From an uncultured Clostridia bacterium (GTDB lineage Bacteria; Bacillota; Clostridia; Lachnospirales; Lachnospiraceae): 14,690 nt of DNA. Location of the stretch: the NCBI GenBank assembly GCA_946620335.1, contig CAMONF010000018.1, forward strand, positions 1-14,690. The letters are read 5' to 3'. The position numbers and the translations under genes were made by a program. Position 1 is the first letter of the stretch. The number at the start of each line of letters is the position of its first letter. Below the pieces are notes generated by a model, which searched no databases, had not been told where the DNA came from, and saw only the letters and a program-made list of their open reading frames with translations. This document shows, piece after piece, positions 1 through 6,631 of this stretch.

Positions 1-832
1 GTTGGGCGGCAAATACGGCACGGGCTCCATCGCCACCATGGGCGAAGGCATCGATTCCACGGACATCAACCTGCCCGCCTGCCAGGACAGCCTGATCAGG
101 AAGATTGATGGGATGGGGAAGAAGATGGTCGGTGTTCATTTCGGAGGAAGACCAATCTCCAGCGATGCGGCGGACGAATGCCTGGACGCCATCGTGGAGG
201 CATTCTGCCCGGCGTCCTACACTGCGGAGACGGTGACCGGCGTGCTGACCGGCGACATCAATCCCTCCGGAAAGCTGCCTGTCAGCGTGGCTTACAACGC
301 GGGGCAGGTCCCGGTCGTCTACAGCCACGAGAACGGCTGCTGCTGGCATCAGGCCATGTCCATCGGTTTCCCGGATTATGTTGACAGACCGCACCGTCCA
401 AGGTATTCTTTTGGCCATGGACTTTCCTATACGGAATTCGCCTACAGAGATTTGAAGGTGAGCAGTGCAGCCGTCGCCCCGGACGAGGAGGTCACGATCT
501 CCTTCACGGTGGCCAACACCGGCGACCGCGAGGGGACAGAAATCGTGCAGCTCTATCTGGCTGACGAGTATGCGTCCGTGGTGCGGCCGGTGATGGAGCT
601 GGTCGGCTTCAGACGGGTAGCGCTGAAACCCGGTGAGGAGAAGACGGTGGAATTCAAGGTACTTCCCTCTCAGATGGCTTTCCTGGACGAGGAAATGCGC
701 TGGAAGGTCGAGAAGGGCAGCTTCAAGGTCCTCGTCGGAGCCGCTTCGGACGACATTCGGCTCGAAGGGGGCTTCGCAGTCAGGGAAGATTTGTTTATTG
801 ATGAGAGAGCGCGCAGGTTCTACGCGCTGTAA
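1..832 (+). CDS. Glycoside hydrolase family 3 (beta-glucosidase type), C-terminal fragment, 5' end outside window
   Basis: Reading frame open from the window edge (codons in phase with base 2) to a TAA at 830-832, so only the last ~276 residues are visible. Family GH3 enzymes remove terminal glucose or other sugars from oligosaccharides. Visible parts are the end of the second alpha/beta sandwich domain, with a GEG-x-D-type segment (about residues 14-26), GRPIS (about 49) and GDINPSGKLP (84-93), then the typical linker YSFGHGLSY (135-143), then a fibronectin-III-like beta-sandwich (about 150-262) with the usual NTGDREGTEIVQLYL segment. The N-terminal TIM barrel and nucleophile are not in the window, so neither activity nor substrate can be judged. 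No start codon should be assigned here. A long palindromic repeat begins 11 bases after the stop and may end or stabilise the transcript. Confidence in family is high, in sugar specificity low. Confidence 0.92.
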   Translation, partial: LGGKYGTGSIATMGEGIDSTDINLPACQDSLIRKIDGMGKKMVGVHFGGRPISSDAADECLDAIVEAFCPASYTAETVTGVLTGDINPSGKLPVSVAYNAGQVPVVYSHENGCCWHQAMSIGFPDYVDRPHRPRYSFGHGLSYTEFAYRDLKVSSAAVAPDEEVTISFTVANTGDREGTEIVQLYLADEYASVVRPVMELVGFRRVALKPGEEKTVEFKVLPSQMAFLDEEMRWKVEKGSFKVLVGAASDDIRLEGGFAVREDLFIDERARRFYAL

Positions 833-842
833 ATGGGGAAGG

Positions 843-933
843 TGGGAAACTGGGAATCAGGGACGGTTCCTTTTCCCACTTTTCATAAAATGAAAAGTGG
901 GAAAAGGAACCGTCCCTGATTCCCAGTTTCCCA
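843..933. repeat. Long perfect palindrome, REP/BIME-like copy A
   Basis: Arms 843-886 and 890-933 are exact reverse complements over 44 bp with a 3-base AAA loop. The core of each arm contains GGGAATCAGGGACGGTTCC followed by TTTTCCCAC. It fills most of the 119-base gap between the GH3 gene and the next gene and ends 8 bases before that gene's ribosome site. Related copies sit in three other gaps of this window. No T-run follows either arm, so it is not a classic intrinsic terminator, although an RNA hairpin this long would be an RNase III-like target. Confidence 0.95.
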
Positions 934-951
934 TCTGAATGGAGAAATCAT

Positions 952-1410
952 ATGAAAAAAACAGATTACAAGGTCCTGGTCGCCCAGGCGGAGGAAATCG
1001 TCCGCGGCGTGCCGCATTTCACGGCCAACCTGGCCAACCTTTCGGCCCTGATTTACACGTCCCTGGCGGACGTCAACTGGGCAGGTTTCTACCTGGCCGA
1101 GGGCGAGCTGTTGGTGCTGGGACCCTTCCAGGGAAATCTGGCCTGTGTGGAGATCCCCTTCGGGAAGGGCGTCTGCGGGACTGCGGCGGCGTTGGATGAG
1201 ACGCAGCTGGTGCTGGATGTGCATGCATTTCCCGGGCATATAGCCTGCGATTCGGCGTCACGGTCGGAGATCGTCGTGCCCATCCACAGCGGTGGGAAGG
1301 TCGTCGGCGTCCTGGACATCGACAGCCCGATCAAGGAACGGTTCACTGAGGAGGACCGGGAAGGACTCGAGGCGCTGGCCAGGGCGGTCGAGAAGGAGAT
1401 GTTTGGCTGA
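952..1410 (+). CDS. msrC: Free methionine-(R)-sulfoxide reductase (GAF domain)
   Basis: 152-residue single GAF-domain protein. This family (E. coli YebR/fRMsr) reduces free methionine-(R)-sulfoxide in the cytoplasm with thioredoxin as electron donor, repairing oxidised methionine. The start at 952 is set by GGAG at 941-944, seven bases upstream. Three cysteines at 65 (LACVEI), 75 (GVCGTA) and 99 (HIACDS) have spacings of 10 and 24, the same as Cys84/Cys94/Cys118 of the E. coli enzyme, so the whole catalytic set is present. The N-terminal NWAGFYL and C-terminal VVGVLDIDSP segments are also typical. Length matches the family. It lies just downstream of palindrome A and 177 bases before the FNT gene. 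No promoter was recognised. Family assignment is close to certain; the symbol follows the E. coli/yeast enzyme naming. Confidence 0.95.
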   Translation: MKKTDYKVLVAQAEEIVRGVPHFTANLANLSALIYTSLADVNWAGFYLAEGELLVLGPFQGNLACVEIPFGKGVCGTAAALDETQLVLDVHAFPGHIACDSASRSEIVVPIHSGGKVVGVLDIDSPIKERFTEEDREGLEALARAVEKEMFG

Positions 1411-1421
1411 AACTGGAAGGC

Positions 1422-1563
1422 GGGAAACTGGGAATCAGGGGCGGATCCTTTTCCCACTTCTCATAAAATGAAAAGCGGGAAAAGGTACAGTCCCTGACTC
1501 CCAGATTCCATCACTACCCAAAAGAAAGCGGGAAAAGGAACCGTCTTCAATTCCCAATTTCCA
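1422..1563. repeat. Decayed palindrome plus single-arm copy, REP/BIME-like copy B
   Basis: 1422-1509 is a degenerate version of palindrome A: same length and AAA loop (1465-1467), but with several unpaired substitutions (for example GGGGCGGATCC against GGTACAGTCCC). After a spacer, 1517-1563 holds one extra right arm (GCGGGAAAAGGAACCGTC...). The spacer ACCCAAAAGAAAG closely resembles the spacer after the full palindrome at the window end, so full palindrome plus spacer plus half copy appears to be one larger unit. Confidence 0.9.
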
Positions 1564-1587
1564 CTTCAATAAGGAGATATTAAAAAA

Positions 1588-2211
1588 ATGATGAAAACAT
1601 GCAAGGTACTCGTCTCCGCCATCCTCGCCGGCTTCTGCATCGGCCTGGGTGGCATGCTCTTTCTGGCCATGGACGACAAGGTCATCGGTGCCTCCCTCTT
1701 CTCCGTCGGCCTCTTCGTGATCTGCACCAACGGCTTCCACCTCTACACCGGCAAAGTCTGTTACGTCTTTCAGAACGGCAAGGACTACGCCCTCATGCTC
1801 CCGGTCATCTGGATCGGCAACCTCATCGGTACCGCGGGCACGGCCCTGATCCTCAGGCTCTCCCGCGCAGCCTCCCTCGCCGAGAAGGCCGCCTCCCTCT
1901 GCGAGGTCAAGGCAAATGACAACCTCCTCAGCCTCTTCCTTCTGGGCGTCCTCTGCAACATCTTCATTTTTATTGCGGTAGACGGCTTCAAGAACAACGT
2001 CCACGAGCTGGCCAAGTATGCTGCCATCTTCCTGGGCGTTGTGGGCTTCATCCTCTGCGGGGCGGAACACTGCGTCGCGGACATGTTTTATTTCCATGCC
2101 GCCGGCGCCTGGAACGGAGATATGATCCTCCGCATGCTTGTGATCACCGCCGGCAATTCAGCCGGGGGAATCTTGGCTGAGCGGCTTCGCAGCATTGCCG
2201 TCGGCAAGTGA
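1588..2211 (+). CDS. Formate/nitrite transporter (FNT) family channel, short form
   Basis: 207-residue hydrophobic protein with six recognisable membrane segments (about residues 3-27, 31-60, 67-90, 110-132, 139-168 and 177-200). FNT proteins are pentameric membrane channels for small anions such as formate, nitrite or hydrosulfide. Diagnostic pieces are GFCIGLGG in helix 1, the HLYTGK turn in helix 2 (LFTGN in FocA), GVLCN in helix 4, and GAEHCVADMFYF in helix 5, where His161 matches the central pore histidine of FocA. Usual family length is about 250-285 residues, so this is a trimmed version with short loops and almost no terminal tails. AAGGAG at 1571-1576 supports the ATG at 1588; the adjacent ATG at 1591 is possible. 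Which anion is carried cannot be read from the sequence. Convergent with the LysR gene, with palindrome C between them. Confidence 0.88.
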   Translation: MMKTCKVLVSAILAGFCIGLGGMLFLAMDDKVIGASLFSVGLFVICTNGFHLYTGKVCYVFQNGKDYALMLPVIWIGNLIGTAGTALILRLSRAASLAEKAASLCEVKANDNLLSLFLLGVLCNIFIFIAVDGFKNNVHELAKYAAIFLGVVGFILCGAEHCVADMFYFHAAGAWNGDMILRMLVITAGNSAGGILAERLRSIAVGK

Positions 2212-2216
2212 GAAAA

Positions 2217-2361
2217 TGGGAATCAGGGACGGTTCCTTTTCCCACTTTTCATTTTGAAAAGTGGGAAAAGGAACCGTCCCTGATTCCCAGTTTCTATTCT
2301 CGCAGCCGAAAAGTGGAAAAGGAACCGTCCCTGATTCCAGCTCAGCCGTCCCTGATTCCCC
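2217..2361. repeat. Perfect palindrome plus two partial arms, REP/BIME-like copy C
   Basis: 2217-2251 and 2255-2289 are exact 35-bp inverted arms around a TTT loop. They are followed by a right-arm copy at about 2308-2338 and a short fragment (CCGTCCCTGATTCCCC) at 2346-2361, ending two bases before the LysR stop codon. It fills the gap between two convergent genes and may act as a two-way transcript end. Confidence 0.93.
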
Positions 2362-2363
2362 GC

Positions 2364-3278
2364 TTATTCCCACTCACTCCTGACGATCTCAATAAATGCC
2401 TCCGCATACCGCGACAGATAGCTGCCTTTTCGTGTCGCCGCTACGAAATTGTTCACGACCGGTCGGCTGCCGAACCTGTAGCGGTCGATCTTCAGCTCCG
2501 AGGTGAGGTGGCGGAGGTGGGAGTCGAGGAGGAAGGAGACGCCGTAGCCTTTGGACACCATGCCCATGATGGCCATCATGTTGGAGGTGACCAGGGTGTT
2601 GGGGAACGTGAGCTTTTGCTCCCGAATCACGTTGTCGACGATCTGGCGCGTGCGCTGCCCGGGTCGGAGCAGGAGGACGAGTTCATCTTTGAGGTGGCCA
2701 AGGTCGATCAGCGGATATCCGCCATCCGGCGCAGGGCGGGCGTATCGGCCCAGCGGGTGCCCCTGGGAGGTGCAGAAAAGCAGCTCCTCCTCGCCCAGTG
2801 TGTGGTAGGTGAGCAGGGGGTTCGTTTCCGCGGATTTGGTGTAAAAGATCACGTCCGCCTCGCCCGCTAGGAGGCGCCTGTCATTTTCCGCGGAATTGCC
2901 CTCAAGGACGGTGATCCGGACGTTGGGGTACTTCCGGCGGAAAGCGGGCAGCACGACCGGGAGCAGGTAGGAGCAGCGCATGGGGGCGAAGGCGGCCCGG
3001 AGCACGCCGCAATCGTTCCGGACGATGTCCGCCATCTCGGCCTTGAGGTCCGCCTCGAGCTGCAGGATCTGCCGCGCCCGCGCCACATACCGCTCCCCGG
3101 CGTAGGTGAGGACGTACCTGTTGCCCAGTCTGCTAAAGAGCTTCAGCCCCAGCTCCTGCTCCAGACTGCTTAAAAATTTGCTGAGCGTCGGCTGCCCGAT
3201 ATAGAGGGACTCCGCCGCCTTGGTGAGGTTCTGATGCTCCGCGATGGCTAAAACGTAGCGCAAAGACCGGTTTTCCAT
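2364..3278 (-). CDS. LysR-family transcriptional regulator
   Basis: 304-residue protein. An N-terminal winged helix-turn-helix (about residues 5-62, with NLTKAAESLYIGQPTLSKFLSSLE as the helix-turn-helix, described here by its end motifs NLTKAAE and LSKFLSSLE) is followed by a two-lobe effector-binding domain (about 90-295, starting VLRAAFAP). LysR proteins bind DNA as tetramers and usually activate a divergent neighbour when a small metabolite binds, while repressing themselves. I chose the ATG at 3278 (MENRSLRY) over one nine codons upstream because GGAGGA lies at 3285-3290 with a 6-base gap. The gene is divergent from the fumarate-reductase-type lipoprotein, 165 bases apart start to start, which makes that gene the probable target. 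The effector is unknown; the reductase substrate is the natural guess. Confidence 0.95.
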   Translation of the reverse strand: MENRSLRYVLAIAEHQNLTKAAESLYIGQPTLSKFLSSLEQELGLKLFSRLGNRYVLTYAGERYVARARQILQLEADLKAEMADIVRNDCGVLRAAFAPMRCSYLLPVVLPAFRRKYPNVRITVLEGNSAENDRRLLAGEADVIFYTKSAETNPLLTYHTLGEEELLFCTSQGHPLGRYARPAPDGGYPLIDLGHLKDELVLLLRPGQRTRQIVDNVIREQKLTFPNTLVTSNMMAIMGMVSKGYGVSFLLDSHLRHLTSELKIDRYRFGSRPVVNNFVAATRKGSYLSRYAEAFIEIVRSEWE

Positions 3279-3284
3279 AAGGCT

Positions 3285-3290
3285 TCCTCC
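3285..3290 (-). promoter_or_regulatory. Ribosome binding site deciding the LysR start
   Basis: Reads GGAGGA on the minus strand, six bases before the ATG at 3278, and so favours this start over the in-frame ATG at 3305. Confidence 0.85.
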
Positions 3291-3311
3291 GGGAAATGAA
3301 ATCATGTTACT

Positions 3312-3340
3312 ATTCTATCAATGAATGGAAATGATGAAAA
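3312..3340 (-). promoter_or_regulatory. Candidate promoter of the LysR gene with overlapping T-N11-A site
   Basis: On the minus strand, TTTTCA (3335-3340), a 17-base spacer and TAGAAT (3312-3317) form a plausible sigma-A promoter whose start would give a leader of about 27 bases. The -10 overlaps ATTC-N7-GAAT at 3312-3326, a 15-base dyad of the T-N11-A form that LysR proteins bind, which would fit autorepression. Read by eye only. Confidence 0.45.
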
Positions 3341-3348
3341 GAATGAAT

Positions 3349-3377
3349 TTCTAATCTTATCCCCCCTGTGTTATTCT
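3349..3377 (+). promoter_or_regulatory. Weak candidate promoter of the reductase gene
   Basis: TATTCT (3372-3377) with TTCTAA 17 bases upstream (3349-3354). The poor -35 is what is expected of a LysR-activated promoter, and the T-N11-A dyad at 3312-3326 lies upstream of it. No better sigma-A match is seen in the gap. Confidence 0.35.
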
Positions 3378-3387
3378 GTAAAAGAGC

Positions 3388-3404
3388 GCCGGTCCAGGAC
3401 CGGC
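3388..3404. promoter_or_regulatory. Perfect 17-base dyad in the reductase leader
   Basis: GCCGGTCCAGGACCGGC is an exact palindrome (8-bp arms, single central A) just past the expected transcription start and about 40 bases before the start codon. It could be an operator for a second regulator or a leader hairpin; no T-run follows, so it is not a terminator. Confidence 0.5.
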
Positions 3405-3430
3405 CAAGCATGAAAAATGCACGATCAAAA

Positions 3431-3436
3431 GGGAGG
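3431..3436 (+). promoter_or_regulatory. Ribosome binding site deciding the reductase start
   Basis: GGGAGG seven bases before the ATG at 3444. It places the start directly at the signal peptide (MKKAVSF) and excludes the in-frame ATG at 3417. Confidence 0.88.
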
Positions 3437-3443
3437 AAGCAAC

Positions 3444-5378
3444 ATGAAAAAAGCAGTTTCATTCATACTTGCGATGGCCATGGCCGTAAGCCTTAGCGCC
3501 TGTTCCTACAGCTTGAAACCTGCTGAGAGCGCGTCTGAGCCCGCAGCCGAGGCAGCTGTGGAGGAGACCGCCGAGGAGGCTTCAACTGAGGAGCCCGCAG
3601 CCGAGGCAGCTGAAGAGCCCGCAGCCGGAACAGAAGCCGCCGCAGAGACGTCCGCTCAGCCCGCAGCCGCCGCTGAAGGCGCCGTGACCGAGACCGGTAC
3701 CGGCAAGGGCATCGACGGCGACGTCGTCGTCGAAGTCACCGCGGACGCAACCACCATCTACTCTGTGGAAGTCATTGAACACAACGAGACCGAAGGCATC
3801 GGCACCGTCGCGGCCGAGATGCTGCCGCCCGCCATTGTGGAGGCGAACAGCGTCATGGTCGACGGCATTTCCGGCGCCACCGTCACCAGCGATGCCATCA
3901 AGGCCGGCGTTCTGGATGCCCTGACCAAGGCCGGCATCGACACCGCTCCCTTCGAGGTCGCTCCCGAAGCTGGGGAGGCAGCCGAGAAGAGCGCCGAGAC
4001 CCTTGACTGCGACGTCGTCATCGTCGGCGCCGGTGGCGCTGGCCTGACCGCAGCTGTCAGAGCCACCCAGGAAGGCGCCGAGGTCATCGTCCTTGAGAAA
4101 ATGCCCATGGTCGGCGGCAACAGCCTGAAGGCCTCCGGCGGCATGAACGCAGCCGGCACCAAGTTCCAGGCCGAGCAGGGCATCACCGACAGCGGCGTCC
4201 AGGAATTCATCGAGGACACCATGAACGGCGGCCACCAGCTGAACGACATCGACCTGGTCACCACCATGGCTGAGAACAGCGCCGAAGCCATCGACTGGCT
4301 CGACTCCATCGGCGCCCCCCTGCCCAAGGTCGCGGCCACCGGCGGCACCACCCACAAGTACCTCCATTCTCCGGAGGACGGCAGCCCGGTCGGCTCTTAC
4401 CTGATCGCCAAGCTGAACGACGTCGTCAAGGAAAATGAAATCACTGTCATGCTGAACACCACCGCCACCGAGATCCTCATGGAGGACGGCGCGGCCTGCG
4501 GCGTCATGGCTGAAGATGCCGATCACATCTACACCATCAACGCGGGCGCTGTCATCATCGCGGCCGGCGGCTTCGGCTCCAACTACGAAATGATGACCAG
4601 CTACAACGAGAGCCTCGCCAACGCCGTCACCACCAACCATCCGGGCGCTACCGGCGACGGTATCCTCATGGCTGAGGCGGTCGGCGCTGCCACAGTCGAT
4701 ATGGATCAGATCCAGCTTCACCCGACCGTCTACCAGGAGACCAGTGTTCTCGTTTCCGAGAAGATGAGAAGCCTTGGCTCCATCCTGGTCAACCAGGAGG
4801 GCAAGCGCTTCACCAACGACCTGGCCACCCGCGACGCCGTCTCCGCCGCTGAGCTGCAGCAGACCGGCGGCTACGCCTACATCGTCTTCGACCAGAACCT
4901 GGTCGACCACAACAAGTCCGCCCAGCAGTACATCGATCTGGGCATGGCCTCCACCGGCGCCACCTATGAAGAGCTGGCTGCCAACATGGGCCTTGAGGGC
5001 GACGCCATCGACGCCTTTGTCGAGACCATGAATACCTGGAACGCTGCTGTCGCCGCAGGCGTCGACGAAGAGTTCGGCCGCGACAACGGCATGGACGCTG
5101 ATCTCAGCACAGCTCCCTTCTATGCCATCAAGATCGCCCCCGGCATCCACCACACCATGGGCGGCATCAAGATCAACACTGAGACTGAAGTCATCAGCAC
5201 CGAGGGTGAGGTCATTCCCGGCCTCTACGCTGCCGGCGAGACCACCGGCGGTGTCCACGGCGGCAACCGCATCGGCGGCAACGCTGTCTGCGACTTCGTA
5301 GTCTTCGGCCGCATCGCCGGCCTCAACGCCGCTGCCTACGCTGCGGGCGCCGAGGAGGCACTGGCTCCCGCCGCCTGA
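3444..5378 (+). CDS. Fumarate-reductase-type flavoprotein lipoprotein (FMN-binding domain + FAD domain)
   Basis: 644 residues. A lipoprotein signal with lipobox LSAC (Cys20) is followed by an Ala/Glu/Pro-rich tether (about 26-80), an FMN-binding domain (about 85-175) and a FAD-binding reductase domain (about 187-640). DGISGATVT (140-148) fits the ApbE flavinylation motif, with Thr148 as expected FMN acceptor. FAD binding is shown by GAGGAG (195-200). His426, Glu439, Arg442, Arg463, His569 and Arg609 match the substrate-binding and proton-transfer residues of Shewanella flavocytochrome c3 (His365, Glu378, Arg381, Arg402, His504, Arg544), with identical spacing over the first four. No haem motif (CXXCH) exists, so electrons must enter through the FMN. 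Such extracytoplasmic reductases use fumarate or related enoates as terminal electron acceptors. The substrate is unproven. ApbE and the membrane electron donor are not in this window. Divergent from its likely LysR activator and followed by its own terminator. Confidence 0.93.
   Translation: MKKAVSFILAMAMAVSLSACSYSLKPAESASEPAAEAAVEETAEEASTEEPAAEAAEEPAAGTEAAAETSAQPAAAAEGAVTETGTGKGIDGDVVVEVTADATTIYSVEVIEHNETEGIGTVAAEMLPPAIVEANSVMVDGISGATVTSDAIKAGVLDALTKAGIDTAPFEVAPEAGEAAEKSAETLDCDVVIVGAGGAGLTAAVRATQEGAEVIVLEKMPMVGGNSLKASGGMNAAGTKFQAEQGITDSGVQEFIEDTMNGGHQLNDIDLVTTMAENSAEAIDWLDSIGAPLPKVAATGGTTHKYLHSPEDGSPVGSYLIAKLNDVVKENEITVMLNTTATEILMEDGAACGVMAEDADHIYTINAGAVIIAAGGFGSNYEMMTSYNESLANAVTTNHPGATGDGILMAEAVGAATVDMDQIQLHPTVYQETSVLVSEKMRSLGSILVNQEGKRFTNDLATRDAVSAAELQQTGGYAYIVFDQNLVDHNKSAQQYIDLGMASTGATYEELAANMGLEGDAIDAFVETMNTWNAAVAAGVDEEFGRDNGMDADLSTAPFYAIKIAPGIHHTMGGIKINTETEVISTEGEVIPGLYAAGETTGGVHGGNRIGGNAVCDFVVFGRIAGLNAAAYAAGAEEALAPAA
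3537..3612 (+). repeat. In-frame direct repeat in the lipoprotein tether
   Basis: A 22-base stretch encoding EPAAEAA occurs identically at 3537-3558 and 3591-3612, 54 bases (18 codons) apart, with a third partial copy from about 3616. It lies in the low-complexity tether, so gain or loss by slippage would change tether length without breaking the frame. Confidence 0.85.
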
Positions 5379-5427
5379 TTCCATAAGGCCGGCCTGAATA
5401 AGTTTTCATCATATTCCTCATAAGAGG

Positions 5428-5468
5428 CCCTGCGGATGGTCCTTTCCCGGACCACCCGCAGGGTTTTT
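5428..5468 (+). terminator. Intrinsic terminator of the reductase gene
   Basis: CCCTGCGGATGGTCC (5428-5442) pairs with GGACCACCCGCAGGG (5449-5463) with one mismatch around a 6-base loop, followed directly by TTTTT (5464-5468). It lies 50 bases after the reductase stop. Confidence 0.93.
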
Positions 5469-5480
5469 ATTTTCAGAAAC

Positions 5481-5525
5481 AGAAAGAAGGGGCTTTTTGA
5501 CAGTCAGGAACGGTCAAAAAGCCCC
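5481..5525 (-). terminator. Intrinsic terminator of the LacI-family gene
   Basis: GGGGCTTTTTGAC (5489-5501) and GTCAAAAAGCCCC (5513-5525) form a perfect 13-bp stem with an 11-base loop. On the minus strand it starts 12 bases after the regulator's stop and is followed by TTCTTTCT. With the neighbouring plus-strand terminator it isolates two convergent units. Confidence 0.85.
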
Positions 5526-5537
5526 CTCTCGGTCCAA

Positions 5538-6563
5538 TCAGCGGGTACTCGCCCCCCAGATCGGCGTGGTCTTTACATATGTCCATTGATAGGGAAAATC
5601 AGGAAACTGGATCCGTCTTTCCAGAAAGACCGCAGCCAGCCGGCCGATGTCCGTGCTCGGTATCCGCGCGGTGGTCAGGGCCGGATCGACGATGAGGGAC
5701 TCGGGTGAGCCGTCAAAGCCGGCGATCATCACATCCTGGGGAATGGACAGACCCATTCTTTTCAGAGCGGTCATCAGATGAATGGCGATGAAGTCGTTGG
5801 CGCAGGCAAAGGCGTCCGGCATGGCGGGCAGAGCAGCCAGCTGCGCCAGGAACCAGTCTGGATCTCCGTAGAGCTCGCTGTCCTTTTTAAGGATACAGAG
5901 CTTCCGGTCGACCGGCAGACCTGCCTTGTGAAGCGCCGTGCTATAGCCGACCCAGCGCTCGTAAAAGCTGTTGCAGTGATTGATATCCCCCACAAAACCG
6001 ATCCGTCTGGCCCCGCCGGCGATCATGTGGCTGACGAGGGCGGTCTCGCTGGTGAGGTTCTCCATGGAGAGGGTATCGCACTTGATCAGCGCCTCATTGG
6101 CATGGGCGTGCCCGTCCACATAGACTGTCGGCTTTTTCAGTGAACAGATAAGCTCGTAGTAATCCCGGTCGAAGAGCTCGATCCCCAGAATACCCACGGT
6201 CTGGTCCGGGTCGAAATGAGGGGGCAGGTGTCTGGCGGTGATCTCTACGGGGGAGATCTCATAGATCTGGATGGCATAGCCGGCGCGGCTGATCTGGTCG
6301 GTAAAGCTGGTGATAAAGTAGGCGCCAAAGTTGTGGCTCAGCAGCTTGTGCTGGGTCAGGATTGCTATGTTCCCCCCTCGCCCGGTCTGTATTTCTTCTT
6401 CTTTGGGAAATGGATAATAACCCAGCTCCCGCGCCTTGGCGAGGACCTGCTGTCTGGTGGCTTCCGGCACGCTGCCGCGGTCGTTAAAAACCTTCGAGAC
6501 CGTGTTGCGGGACAATTCGCAGGCATCCGCAATGTCCTGCATGGTGATTCGTTTCATCGCCAT
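5538..6563 (-). CDS. LacI-family transcriptional regulator
   Basis: 341 residues. The N-terminal LacI helix-turn-helix (about residues 5-50: ITMQDIADACELSRNTVSKV, then GSVPEATRQQVL and ARELGYYP) is followed by a periplasmic-binding-protein-like sensor domain (about 65-335) with typical pieces such as GARRIGFVGD, DAFACANDFIAIHLM and VMIAGFDGSPES. LacI proteins are cytoplasmic dimers or tetramers that release DNA, or bind it, on sensing a sugar. The segment after the DNA-binding domain (PFPKEEEIQTGRGG) lacks the usual N-x-x-A-R-x-L hinge helix. GGAG at 6574-6577 lies ten bases before the ATG at 6563; an ATG two codons later is also possible. Divergent from the binding-protein/GH32 operon, which is its probable target, with a fructan-derived sugar as a reasonable but unproven effector. 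Confidence 0.95.
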   Translation of the reverse strand: MAMKRITMQDIADACELSRNTVSKVFNDRGSVPEATRQQVLAKARELGYYPFPKEEEIQTGRGGNIAILTQHKLLSHNFGAYFITSFTDQISRAGYAIQIYEISPVEITARHLPPHFDPDQTVGILGIELFDRDYYELICSLKKPTVYVDGHAHANEALIKCDTLSMENLTSETALVSHMIAGGARRIGFVGDINHCNSFYERWVGYSTALHKAGLPVDRKLCILKKDSELYGDPDWFLAQLAALPAMPDAFACANDFIAIHLMTALKRMGLSIPQDVMIAGFDGSPESLIVDPALTTARIPSTDIGRLAAVFLERRIQFPDFPYQWTYVKTTPIWGASTR

Positions 6564-6601
6564 TTTTGCTTATCTCCGTTGTCAGGTGTTTTGATGAAGA
6601 C

Positions 6602-6630
6602 ATCATAGCATGGAGAAAAAGAAAAAGCAA
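6602..6630 (-). promoter_or_regulatory. Candidate promoter of the LacI-family gene
   Basis: On the minus strand an extended -10, TG-C-TATGAT (TATGAT at 6602-6607), with TTGCTT (6625-6630) 17 bases upstream. It would give a leader of about 30 bases. The -35 is weak; the extended -10 is good. Confidence 0.5.
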
Positions 6631-6631
6631 G

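Noticed and set aside
843..933. Palindrome A as an ordinary intrinsic terminator
   Set aside because: No T-tract follows either arm, the arms are far longer than usual, and the same sequence recurs in other gaps, which fits a dispersed repeat better.
1435..2097. A 220-codon minus-strand frame overlapping the FNT gene
   Set aside because: Acidic low-complexity product that runs into repeat B; the plus strand encodes a six-helix FNT protein.
2208..2870. Open frames built partly from the palindromic repeats (also near 2158-2373 and 14366-14653)
   Set aside because: The repeated peptides (for example GTVPFPTF) are just translated repeat DNA, and these frames lie antisense to or outside real genes.
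3582..5384. A 600-codon open frame antisense to the reductase gene
   Set aside because: Its translation is Gly/Val/Asp-rich low-complexity sequence with no domain, and it mirrors GC-rich codon use on the plus strand, where a complete active site is encoded.
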